Origin: Burkholderiaceae bacterium
GTDB lineage: Bacteria; Pseudomonadota; Gammaproteobacteria; Burkholderiales; Burkholderiaceae_C
Assembly: GCA_017992055.1 (NCBI GenBank)
Contig: JAGOPK010000002.1
Coordinates: forward strand, 124,001 to 188,000
Direction of reading: 5' to 3'
Length of the DNA stretch: 64,000 nucleotides
Shown here: positions 52,006-60,749 of the stretch, in pieces
Position numbering within the stretch: the first letter of the stretch is position 1
Layout of the letters: each line of letters starts with the position of its first letter
Made by a program: the position numbers and the translations under genes
The notes under the pieces: model-generated
Told to the model about the DNA's origin: nothing
The model's input: the letters and a program-made list of their open reading frames with translations, nothing else
The model's database searches: none

Positions 52006-52749
52006 ATGCGCGCCGCCACCATCGCCATCCTGCTGGCCGTGGCCGCCATCGGCGCCTGGGCCATGAGCCGGGCCGCCGACGCGGCGGCGCTGCCGGCGGC
52101 CGAGGGCGAGGGCGCTGCCGTCGATTTGGCGATGGACTTCGGCCAGGCGCCGGCCTGGGGCACCACGGCCGAGCCCGCCAACACCGACGCCAGCGACGGC
52201 ACCACGGCGCTGGACTACCTCAACCCATGGGGCTGGATCGAGAGCATGACCAACAGCAGCACCGCCACCGACGCGCTGGCCGATGCCAACGTGCGGGCCT
52301 TTCTGGACGCCATAGCCTGGGCCGAGGGCACCGACCGGGCCGCGGACCCGTACCGGGTGACGTTCGGCTATGCGCACACCATCAGCGACCTGTCGGACCA
52401 CCCGGCTGTAACCGGCGAGTGGTCCGGCCGCACCTTCACTGATGCCAAGGGCCGCCGGCTGCTGAGCACGGCCGCGGGCCGGTATCAGTTCCTGCGGGGC
52501 ACCTGGCTGGAGTGCAAGCGGGCCTTGCGCCTGCCGGACTTCGGCCAGGCCAGCCAAGATGCGGCATGCGTGTACCTGATCAAGCGCCGCGGCGCGCTGG
52601 ATGCCGTCAAGGCCGGGCGCATCGCCGAGGCCGCCGAGCTGTGCCGGCGCGAGTGGGCCAGCCTGCCAGGCGCCGGATACGCGCAGCCCGAGCGCACGCT
52701 GGCCGCGCTGCTGGACCGATACGCCGATCAAGGGGGCACGCTGGCATGA
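52006..52749 (+). CDS. Membrane-anchored GH104 lytic transglycosylase
   Basis: 247-aa peptidoglycan-cleaving enzyme. The first 20 residues form a membrane anchor (TIAILLAVAAIGAWAMS), residues 25-95 a linker, and residues about 97-247 match phage lambda endolysin R (GH104): FLDAIAWAEGTD with the catalytic Glu, FGYAHTISDLSDHPA, STAAGRYQFLRGTW, QDAACVYLIKRRGALD and REWASLPGAGYAQPE. The anchor suggests a virion-bound entry enzyme or a signal-arrest endolysin. Coupled to the next gene by ATGA. Confidence 0.85.
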   Translation: MRAATIAILLAVAAIGAWAMSRAADAAALPAAEGEGAAVDLAMDFGQAPAWGTTAEPANTDASDGTTALDYLNPWGWIESMTNSSTATDALADANVRAFLDAIAWAEGTDRAADPYRVTFGYAHTISDLSDHPAVTGEWSGRTFTDAKGRRLLSTAAGRYQFLRGTWLECKRALRLPDFGQASQDAACVYLIKRRGALDAVKAGRIAEAAELCRREWASLPGAGYAQPERTLAALLDRYADQGGTLA

Positions 52750-53264
52750 GTGCGACGAAATTGCCTGTGGGCATGCTGCTGGGCCTGGCCGCCGCGGCGG
52801 CCGTGGGCCTGTACGTGTGGCGCAAGGGCGGCGTGCAGCAGGCCGCGGCCGGCGCCGGTGCGGCCGTGGTCGAGGCGGCCGGCGGCGCCGCATCGGGCGC
52901 GGTGGGCGCGGTGGGCGCGGCCGTGGGTCTGCCCACGCCGAGCGACACGACCACCGATGCCGCGGTGGCGCGCTGGATCATCGACAACCGCGGCTATTTC
53001 GAGGCCAGCAAGTGGGCCGGCGTGCCGGCGCTGGTCAAGGCGATGACCCTGGACAGCAGCGAGGGCCGGGCGCCGGACCCGGCCAGCGCCGCGGGCAAGG
53101 CCCTGGGCGTGGGCACGCCGCCGCAGGCCGCCGGACAGACCGCCAGCGCCACGCAGCCGGCGGGCTGGGACTACAGCGGCAAGACCTTCGATGAACTGAG
53201 CCGCCCGGATGGCTGGTGGCCCTATGGCGCCGGCTTCCCGCTTGGCCCGATCAGTGGGGGCTGA
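52746..53264 (+). CDS. Virion membrane protein candidate
   Basis: 172-aa protein with an N-terminal transmembrane helix (LPVGMLLGLAAAAAVGLYVW) followed by RK, an Ala/Gly-rich helix (residues 30-60), and a soluble C-terminal part rich in Pro/Gly/Trp (RPDGWWPYGAGFPLGP). ATGA overlaps at both ends tie it to the GH104 enzyme and the following small gene. Probably virion-associated or part of lysis; not recognised. Confidence 0.58.
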   Translation: MSATKLPVGMLLGLAAAAAVGLYVWRKGGVQQAAAGAGAAVVEAAGGAASGAVGAVGAAVGLPTPSDTTTDAAVARWIIDNRGYFEASKWAGVPALVKAMTLDSSEGRAPDPASAAGKALGVGTPPQAAGQTASATQPAGWDYSGKTFDELSRPDGWWPYGAGFPLGPISGG

Positions 53265-53470
53265 TGGTGCTGGGGGAAACCATCCTCAAGGCAGGTGCAG
53301 CAGCTGCGGCGGGCATGCTGGTGGGCTGGGCGGGGTCGGCTCTGACCCTGGCCGGCCGGGTCGATGCAATCGAGCGAACCTTGCAGCGGATCGAATCGCG
53401 CATGGATGACGCGGTGCTGGCCGCTACCGCCAGGGCGGCCCAGGCCGCGGTACAGGAGCCGCGGAAATGA
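53264..53470 (+). CDS. Small membrane protein with coiled coil (holin or spanin candidate)
   Basis: 68-aa protein: an N-terminal transmembrane helix (AGAAAAAGMLVGWAGSALTL) and a C-terminal heptad-like helix (GRVDAIERTLQRIESRMDDAVL). The build resembles small phage lysis proteins such as DUF-type holins. It lies 3' of the GH104 gene, the usual place for a lysis cassette, and shares its first base with the previous stop (TGATG). Confidence 0.55.
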   Translation: MVLGETILKAGAAAAAGMLVGWAGSALTLAGRVDAIERTLQRIESRMDDAVLAATARAAQAAVQEPRK

Positions 53471-53595
53471 GGATGCCGGGAACGACAGAGATTGTGCGTG
53501 AGGCCGTGATCGTCATAGGTGGGGCCATCCTGGCGGCGGCGATCATGAGTCAGTTTCCGGCAGTCAAGGCGTGGATCAAGCGGGCTTGGGAGTAG
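53467..53595 (+). CDS. 42-aa single-TM protein
   Basis: Very short gene (MRMPGTTEIVREAV start) with one membrane helix (VIVIGGAILAAAIM) and a basic, Trp-containing C-terminus (AWIKRAWE). Its ATG overlaps the preceding stop (ATGA) and the next gene starts 6 bp later, so it fits the operon without gaps. A second lysis or virion membrane component is likely. Confidence 0.5.
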   Translation: MRMPGTTEIVREAVIVIGGAILAAAIMSQFPAVKAWIKRAWE

Positions 53596-53601
53596 ATCGA
53601 A

Positions 53602-55062
53602 ATGGGAGTGACTCAGAACGTATACGTAAGGCACGACGACGGCGGGAACCTGCTGGCGATCCACATTGGAGAGCAGTCGAGAGAACTGCCCTTGGTGTCA
53701 GATGCTGGGATTCCCCGCGGAGTCGAGTACGTCTTCATCGTCGGTGACTCGCACCCCAATGGCGCGTTCTACACGGATGGCGCGTCGCCCGACGGTCTCA
53801 GTCCCCCGGCCTACTTTGTTGCCGGTGCGGCGAACAACAACCTCCGAGCCTGGGGCTTTCCGGCTTGGCTGGAATCCGTCTCGATGGGCAAGATCGTGCC
53901 CCTCGGAAGCTTTGCGAGGCAGACCAATGGGTTTCTGACGCCGGGCACCACGCCGCCCGGCGTCCCCATCTCCGTTCAGATCACGCAGGCGATGGCGCAT
54001 TCGCTGTGGCCCCTGGTCACGAAGATCATCTGCCTGGGCGGCTTCAATGACAGCGCCTACTCGGTGTCCGCCGTGCTGTCCGAGTTCCTGACCCAGCGCC
54101 GGCGGACCGGAAAGCCGTGGGTAGTTCTGTCGCCACCGCCGCGCAGCGACTCAGCCGCCACCACGGTCGGCGGCGATGGCCAACAGGGCTGGGCATGGAC
54201 GCCATCGTTGCGGCTTGGCTTCAAGCGTGCGGCCGATGCTTCCGGTGGGCAGATTCGGTTCGTCGATGCCTACGCGCTGGTGAACCAGCCGACAGCGACG
54301 CCTGATGCTTGGCGCTCCGGCTGGACCTACGACAACATCCACGGCAACAACGCGCCTGGTTATGTGCTGGCGAAGGGTGTGTTCGATGAACTCTTCCCCG
54401 CTGGTGCTGGCACGAACTTCGATCTGTGGCGCACGGCTGCGTGGGCCGGCGCATCGGGCGCCAACAGCCTCGTGGACCAGGGGTTCAGCAACCCAACCTT
54501 CGCCACGACCACTGGCGGCACGGTGAACACGGGCAGCGGGAATCTGCCGGCCGGAATGACGCTGTCCGCGATTGCGAGCGGTTCGGCCGGGGCGATCTCG
54601 GTTGCCGCCTGCGACATCCAGGGTGGCGTGGGCAACATGGTGACGATCCCGATCACCAGCACGGCGTCTGGCGACGGGATCGACATCACGTCGTCGTCGG
54701 TCCATGCCGCTGGCGGGACCTTCGTCGCGCCAGGTGACACCTGCTTCGCGCGGTTGCTGCTGCGGGTGAACGGCGGCGGCATCTACCCGCGCAACCTGAA
54801 CTTCAGGCTGACTGCCTTCAACGGCTCGAACTTCATCCAGCAGCAGTTCGAACTCGATGTGTCCAAGGAGATCGCGCTGCCGTTTTCCGGCTCGCCGGTT
54901 CTCTTGCTGCGGACGCCCGCGTTCGTGATGCCGGCAGGGGCCGCCGCGCTGTCGTCGCTGACATGGCGCCTTCGCCCGACCTGCGCCGGCGCCGGGGCTG
55001 CCTCCGTCAGCTTCTGCTGTCCGTCCATCGAGCGCATCAAGAGCGGTGCGAGCTACGCCTGA
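53602..55062 (+). CDS. SGNH-hydrolase receptor-binding (host-recognition) protein candidate
   Basis: 486-aa protein. The first ~40 residues are a short beta region, followed by an SGNH/GDSL esterase domain: FIVGDSHPNGAF (block I Ser), LGGFNDSAY (block III Asn) and DNIHGNNAP (Asp/His block V) near residue 250. The last 200 residues are beta-rich, glycine/threonine-rich (TTGGTVNTGSGNLPAGMTL) and end in a jelly-roll-like domain. SGNH esterases on phage spikes remove O-acetyl groups from surface polysaccharides. Codon use is visibly less GC3-biased than in its neighbours, so it may have been acquired separately. Confidence 0.7.
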   Translation: MGVTQNVYVRHDDGGNLLAIHIGEQSRELPLVSDAGIPRGVEYVFIVGDSHPNGAFYTDGASPDGLSPPAYFVAGAANNNLRAWGFPAWLESVSMGKIVPLGSFARQTNGFLTPGTTPPGVPISVQITQAMAHSLWPLVTKIICLGGFNDSAYSVSAVLSEFLTQRRRTGKPWVVLSPPPRSDSAATTVGGDGQQGWAWTPSLRLGFKRAADASGGQIRFVDAYALVNQPTATPDAWRSGWTYDNIHGNNAPGYVLAKGVFDELFPAGAGTNFDLWRTAAWAGASGANSLVDQGFSNPTFATTTGGTVNTGSGNLPAGMTLSAIASGSAGAISVAACDIQGGVGNMVTIPITSTASGDGIDITSSSVHAAGGTFVAPGDTCFARLLLRVNGGGIYPRNLNFRLTAFNGSNFIQQQFELDVSKEIALPFSGSPVLLLRTPAFVMPAGAAALSSLTWRLRPTCAGAGAASVSFCCPSIERIKSGASYA

Positions 55063-55084
55063 ACCTGCCTCTAGGAGAGCGACC

Positions 55085-55264
55085 GTGACCATACGAATTT
55101 TTGTTGTCGGCGAACTCGGCCAAGAGCCCCGCGATGTGCCCGACCTGGCGGCGGCGCAAGCCTTGGCCGACCAGGGGGAAGAGGTCTATGTGCCCGATGG
55201 TGACCGCGACGGCGACGGCATCGATGACGTCTACAAGAAGCTGGAACCCAGCGGCGGCGCCTGA
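55085..55264 (+). CDS. Small protein with Ca-binding-like Asp motif
   Basis: 59-aa protein with a GTG start and AGGAGAG upstream. It has an ExcisionaseXis-free, soluble sequence: VTIRIFVVGELGQEPRDV and then PDGDRDGDGIDDVYKKLE, an EF-hand/thrombospondin-type calcium loop. It follows the receptor-binding gene and may be its folding partner or a virion calcium-site protein; this is inference. Confidence 0.5.
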   Translation: MTIRIFVVGELGQEPRDVPDLAAAQALADQGEEVYVPDGDRDGDGIDDVYKKLEPSGGA

Positions 55265-55285
55265 TCCCATCCCCTGCCGGTAGGG

Positions 55286-55639
55286 CTAACGGCCGACCAC
55301 CCGCAGCACCGGCGCATTCGCGCTGCCGCCGCCATAGCCCATCCGCAGCAGGCGGGCGCACTGCGCGCGTTCCTCGGCCAGATCGCGCTGCAGCGAGTCG
55401 GCCAGCTGTTCGGCGATGCGGACCCGGCGTTCGGCCTCGGACACCACCAGCGACCACCCGGGCGGCGTCAGCCACCACAGGGCCAGGTGAGCGGGCCGCG
55501 GCGCCTCGTCGGCGGCCAGCCAGCGCCACACAGATCGTTCGGACGCGCCCAGGGCCTGGGCGATGTGGGCCGGCGAGCCTGGGAGCGCGGCAACCGTTTG
55601 GCGGAAACCCGGCAAGTGCTTGGGTACAACGTGAAGCAT
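55286..55639 (-). CDS. Second provirus regulator (Cro/HTH-like)
   Basis: 117-aa protein. Residues 10-45 (FRQTVAALPGSPAHIAQALG, ASERSVWRWLAAD) resemble a phage HTH; the rest has a helical region (ERRVRIAEQLADSLQRDLAEERAQ). Its ATG overlaps, as TGATG, the stop of the frame that runs out of the right provirus end. In the circular genome that frame is the C-terminus of the DUF3693-like regulator, so the two regulators would form one operon. In the integrated form it loses that upstream gene and needs its own expression signals. Confidence 0.68.
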   Translation of the reverse strand: MLHVVPKHLPGFRQTVAALPGSPAHIAQALGASERSVWRWLAADEAPRPAHLALWWLTPPGWSLVVSEAERRVRIAEQLADSLQRDLAEERAQCARLLRMGYGGGSANAPVLRVVGR

Positions 55640-55700
55640 CACGCCACCATCGGCTGGGCGCCCAGGAACTGAAACAGCGCGTCCCTCCAAGTGGTGACGC

Positions 55701-55737
55701 GGGCCACAAAAGCACGCCAATGCATATTATGTAAAAT
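55701..55737. other. attR candidate with dif-like XerD half
   Basis: Right repeat copy GGGCCACAAAAGCACGCCAA-TGCATA, followed by TTATGTAAAAT. From the AA before the core onward (19 bases) it matches the E. coli dif pattern AATGTATATTATGTTAAAT at 17 positions. The XerC half (55,710-55,720) is not conserved. Confidence 0.65.
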
Positions 55738-55756
55738 ATCAGGCATGTGCCATAAT
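55727..55756 (+). promoter_or_regulatory. Promoter overlapping attR
   Basis: TTATGT at 55,727-55,732 and an extended -10 TG-C-CATAAT ending at 55,756, 18-bp spacer, upstream of the small zinc protein gene. The -35 is part of the XerD-like half-site, so provirus insertion leaves host-gene expression from this promoter intact. The rest of 55,640-55,875 shows no gene. Confidence 0.4.
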
Positions 55757-55875
55757 GCAGGCCTGGGCCGGTTCTTGCGTCCCCCCGGGTGACCTCGCTC
55801 CTGGCCGGCGGTGAGTTCTTGCACTGCCGAGCCGGGGTCACTGCGTCAGAACCGTCGCCGTAGCAGCATTCCACC

Positions 55876-56115
55876 ATGGCCAAAGCCGATACCAAGACCA
55901 CCATCGATTCCGACGGCCTGCGTTACCGCAGCAAAACTCCTGGTTCGCCGTTCACGGCCGCGGGCGCATTCGGCGCCGCGACGATGTCCTGCTTTCTGTG
56001 CGGCAAGCACCGCCCGCGCAGCCAGCTGAAGTCACGCCGCCTGCTGGGCAAGGCGCAGTTCGTCTGCGCGCCCAGTTGCAAGGAAGCCGACGAGGCCGCC
56101 AACCCCAAGCGCTGA
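55876..56115 (+). CDS. Small zinc-binding-like conserved protein
   Basis: 79-aa protein with CFLCGKHRPR and, 25 residues later, CAPSCKEAD: two Cys pairs that could bind zinc, in a basic context (QLKSRRLLGK). No membrane segment. I do not recognise a named family; such short host proteins are common in Burkholderiales. It is a single-gene unit followed by two hairpins. Confidence 0.65.
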   Translation: MAKADTKTTIDSDGLRYRSKTPGSPFTAAGAFGAATMSCFLCGKHRPRSQLKSRRLLGKAQFVCAPSCKEADEAANPKR

Positions 56116-56122
56116 GTCTTGC

Positions 56123-56203
56123 GGTTCAGGCCCTGGCCTGAACCTCCGCGATTTCTTTCCAACAGCCTGCTGCGCCTCGAGCGCCGCAGGCTGTTGGTGT
56201 TTC
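56123..56203 (+). terminator. Two consecutive hairpins ending the small-protein transcript
   Basis: First hairpin: GGTTCAGGCC-CT-GGCCTGAACC (56,123-56,144), no clear T-run. Second: CCAACAGCCTGC ... GCAGGCTGTTGG (56,159-56,197), 12-bp stem, followed by TGTTTCT. The second is the better rho-independent terminator. Confidence 0.75.
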
Positions 56204-56236
56204 TGCGGACCGCTGTTCCTGGGGTTAACACCAGGC

Positions 56237-56303
56237 ATGCAGTATTGTGCTTGACAGCAATTCGGTCGCTCTCTATCGTCCACTGACACGCAACATAGTG
56301 CAT
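56237..56303 (+). promoter_or_regulatory. Promoter and flanking operator pair of the CoA-ligase operon
   Basis: TTGACA at 56,251-56,256 and TATCGT at 56,274-56,279 with a 17-bp spacer. Flanking it are ATGCAGTATTGTGC (56,237-56,250) and, inverted, GCAACATAGTGCAT (56,290-56,303), matching 11 of 14 positions as inverse copies. A repressor binding both would block the promoter; BoxR-like or MarR-like regulators of aromatic-CoA pathways are candidates (inference). Confidence 0.6.
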
Positions 56304-56338
56304 GCCGGTGACTCCGAGCCGGCAGCCAGGAGACCTGC

Positions 56339-57942
<1,604 letters not shown>

Positions 57943-57946
<4 letters not shown>

Positions 57947-59748
57947 AGCTGTTCAACGACCCCCATGCGCTGGCGCCGCAGCGCGCGCTGCGCGAAGACC
58001 TGGCCGGCGGCGGCTTCGTGCTGCGCCATCCCGAACCGCTGCAACCCTATGCGCGCTGCATCGGCGCCTGGCTGGAGCACTGGTCGGCCACCACGCCGCG
58101 GGCGCCGTTTCTGGCCGAGCGGGAGCCGGCCTCGGCCGGCTGGCGCCGCCTGAGCTATGGCCAGGTGCGCGAGGCCGTCGGCCGCATCGCCCAGAGCCTG
58201 CTGGACTGGCCCGGCCTGGCCGAGGGCTCGCCGGTGGTGGTGCTCAGCGACAACGCCGTCGACCATGCGCTGCTGCTGCTGGCGGCCATGCACGTGGGCC
58301 GGCCGGTGTGCACCGTGTCCAGCGCCTACTCGCGCCTGGCCAAGGATTTCTCCAAGCTGCACGGCATGCTGGATGCGCTGCAGCCGGCCCTGGTGTACGC
58401 CTCCGACAGCGCGGTCTACGCGCCGGCGCTGGCCGGCTGGAACGCGCGCGTGCCGCGCGTCTTCAGCCAGGGAGCGGCCGAGGTGGCCGGCGCGCGCGCC
58501 TTTGCCGATCTGCTGGAGCCCCGCGAGACACCGGCCGTGCTGGCCGCCTACCATGCGGTGCGGCCCGACGACATTGCCAAGCTGCTGCTGACCAGTGGCT
58601 CCACCGGCCAGCCCAAGGCGGTGATCAACACCCACCGCATGCTGTGCGCCAACCAGCAGCAGATCGCCCAGGTCTGGCCCTTTCTGAACCGCCACCGCCT
58701 GAACCTGCTGGAATGGCTGCCCTGGAGCCACACCTTCGGCGCCAACCACAACTTCAACATGGTGCTGGCCCATGGCGGCAGCCTGACCATCGACGACGGC
58801 CGGCCGGCGCCGGGCCTGATCGAGCGCACGGTGCGCAATCTGCGCGAGGTCAGGCCCAACTTCTATTTCAATGTGCCGCGTGGCTTCGACATGCTGCTGC
58901 CGCACCTGGAGCAGGACGAAGGCTTTGCGCAGGACTTCTTCGACCGGCTGGAGGCCGTGTTTTATGCCGGCGCCGCCTTGCCGCAAAGCCTGTGGCAGCG
59001 GCTGGAGGGCGTGGCCCAGCGCGTGCGCGGGCCCGGCCGGCCGCTGTGGTTCACCTCGGCCTGGGGCGCCACCGAGACCGCGCCGGCCATCACCTCGGTG
59101 TACTGGCCCATCGAGCGCGCCGGCTGCATCGGCGGGCCGCTGCCCGGCGCCGAGATCAAGTTCGTGCCCAATGGCGGCAAGCTGGAGATGCGCGTGCGCG
59201 GGCCCAATGTGTTTCCGGCCTACCGCGATGCCCCCGAGACCACGGCCAAGGCCTTCGACGAAGAAGGCTGGTATCTGATCGGCGACGCCGGCCGCCTGGT
59301 CGACGAGGCCGACCCGTCCCAGGGCGTGGCCTTCGACGGCCGCGTGGCCGAGGACTTCAAGCTGATGAGCGGCACCTGGGTGTCGGTGGGCACGCTGCGG
59401 GTGCGCGCGGTCAGCGCGCTGACGCCGCTGGCCGCCGATGTGGTGGTCACCGGCCACGACCGCGAGGAGGTGGGCCTGCTGGTCTTTCCCAGCCCGGCGG
59501 CGCTGGCGCTGTCGCCCGAAGACCTGGCCGAGCGCCTGCGCGCGGCCCTGCTGGGACTGCGCGCCGAAGGTGGCGGCAGCTCGCAGACACCGACCCGCGC
59601 CCGCGTGCTCGACACGCCGCCCAGCGTGGACGCCGGCGAGATCACCGACAAGGGCTATCTGAACCAGCGCGCGGTGCTGGCGCGGCGCTCGGCCGAGGTG
59701 ATTGCGCTGTACAGCAACGTGCCCGACCCGCGCACCGTGCGGGTCTGA
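57943..59748 (+). CDS. Feruloyl-CoA synthase-like AMP-dependent ligase
   Basis: Second ANL-family ligase (601 aa), larger and of the feruloyl-CoA synthase group. Evidence: N-terminal LREDLAGGGFVLRHPEPLQPY, LLTSGSTGQPKAVINTH (A3), LEWLPWSHTFGANHNFNMVL (typical of Fcs), SAWGATETAPAITSVYWP (A5) and a C-terminal region with GRVAEDFKLMSGTWVSVG. The A10 lysine region is replaced by EITDKGYLNQRAVL, normal for Fcs-type enzymes. Likely acts on hydroxycinnamic acids together with the benzoate-CoA ligase. Confidence 0.85.
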
Positions 59749-59781
59749 CCTGGAGACACCGCGCACCGTGCGGGTCTGACC
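59729..59781. repeat. 22-bp direct duplication at the Fcs stop
   Basis: CGCGCACCGTGCGGGTCTGACC occurs at 59,729-59,750 (ending the gene) and again at 59,760-59,781 just after it. The second copy is not translated and looks like a recent tandem duplication. Confidence 0.85.
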
Positions 59782-59792
59782 GCGCACAAGCC

Positions 59793-60548
59793 TCAGCGCG
59801 GCGACATCTGCACGCTGCCGTTGACGGTGACGGTGACCGTGGCCTTGCCGGCGGCCACCGGCTGGGCTTCGGCGGCCATCGGCGCCGCGGCCACCGCCAT
59901 GCGGTACATCGGCTGCACCGGGCCGCCGCTGACCTCGCCGCTGCCCACATTCACCTCGCGCACGCTGTAGCTGCCAAAGCCGAACTGCCGGGCATAGTCG
60001 GCGGCGCGCTGCTTGAAGCGCTGGATGGCCTGGGCCGCCACCTCGGCGGTGGCCTGCTCGCGCGCTTCCGGCGACAGGCCGAAGCCCACGCGCTGCACGG
60101 TCATGCCATTCAGCTTGCCGGCCAGCTGGCTGATGGCGGCGATGTCCCGCCCTTCCAGCACCAGCTCGGCCTGGCCCTGCCAGCCGACGATGCCCAGCGC
60201 CCGTGCCACTGTGCCGCTGGAGCCCGGCGCGGGCTGGGCATAACGCGGCAGCAGCGAAAAGCCGCCGGTGCGCACCTGCACCTGGCCCGGGCGCTCGGCC
60301 TTGCGCGCCTCGGCCAGCGCCGCATCCAGTTGCTGGCGCAACTGCTGCTGCACCGTGGCGGCATCGGTGCCCTCGCGGATGACCTGCAGCGAGATCGTCA
60401 GCAGGTCCTGCGTGACCTCGGCCTGGGCCTCGGTGGACAGCTGCAGCACATTGGCAGGCGGCGGCAGGGCCACGGTCTGGGCCTGCAGCTGCCCCAGGCC
60501 GGACAGTGCCAGCAGCGCGGCGGCGCACAACGGACGGATGGTTTTCAT
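59793..60548 (-). CDS. SIMPL-domain (DUF541) periplasmic protein
   Basis: 251-aa exported protein: signal peptide MKTIRPLCAAALLALSGL, then a SIMPL/DUF541 domain with VLQLSTEAQAEVTQDLLTIS, LRQQLDAALAEARKAERPGQ and the C-terminal AVAAAPMAAEAQPVAAGKAT VTVTV strand. This oxidative-stress-associated family is periplasmic; its mechanism is not known. It is convergent with the Fcs gene and divergent from the response regulator. Confidence 0.85.
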   Translation of the reverse strand: MKTIRPLCAAALLALSGLGQLQAQTVALPPPANVLQLSTEAQAEVTQDLLTISLQVIREGTDAATVQQQLRQQLDAALAEARKAERPGQVQVRTGGFSLLPRYAQPAPGSSGTVARALGIVGWQGQAELVLEGRDIAAISQLAGKLNGMTVQRVGFGLSPEAREQATAEVAAQAIQRFKQRAADYARQFGFGSYSVREVNVGSGEVSGGPVQPMYRMAVAAAPMAAEAQPVAAGKATVTVTVNGSVQMSPR

Positions 60549-60671
60549 CGAATCTCCAATCTCCCTGGAAGGCCATGCCCGGCATGGCCGGTGGACAAGT
60601 CCCGACAGACTACAGCGCAGCAGCCGGCACGCGGGTTGACCCCGGCCACGCCTGCCGCTGGGCGCAAGAGA

Positions 60672-60735
60672 TGTAACAGCAGGTCATTTCGGGCGACAGC
60701 CCCCCGGTACCGGCCTGCACAATGCCGCTGTTACA
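60672..60735 (+). promoter_or_regulatory. Inverted TGTAACAGCA pair before the response regulator
   Basis: TGTAACAGCA (60,672-60,681) and CGCTGTTACA (60,726-60,735) are inverse copies at 9 of 10 positions, ending 14 bp before the regulator ATG. OmpR-family proteins often bind such GTNACA-type sites, so autoregulation is possible (inference). The intergenic gap also holds a perfect 9-bp hairpin at 60,571-60,589. Confidence 0.45.
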
Positions 60736-60749
60736 AATTCGGAGCGTGC

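Larger units (their letters stand above)
42772..55726. mobile_element. Tailless double-jelly-roll (PM2/corticovirus-like) provirus
   Basis: About 12.95 kb between two TGCATA-containing direct repeats. It holds a P2-like major capsid protein, an A32/P9-like packaging ATPase, an HUH replication initiator, several small proteins with single terminal membrane helices, a GH104 lytic enzyme, an SGNH receptor-binding candidate and two minus-strand regulators. There are no tail, portal, terminase, protease or integrase genes. Gene direction is almost entirely plus, with regulators at both ends on minus, adjacent to each other in the circular form. Replication genes precede structural genes, as one compact transcription unit. 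Confidence 0.85.

Noticed and set aside
53602-55062. Tail fibre of a tailed phage remnant
   Set aside because: No other tail gene is present; an SGNH spike fits a tailless virion equally well.
42772-55726. Filamentous (inovirus) prophage
   Set aside because: A DUF3693-like regulator and dif-type ends fit inoviruses, but there is no pIII/pVI-like set, no Zot with a membrane helix, no ssDNA-binding pV-like protein, and the presence of a P2-like capsid protein and GH104 enzyme argues against it.
59760-59781. Translated extension of the feruloyl-CoA synthase
   Set aside because: The first repeat copy contains the stop codon; the second copy lies after it.
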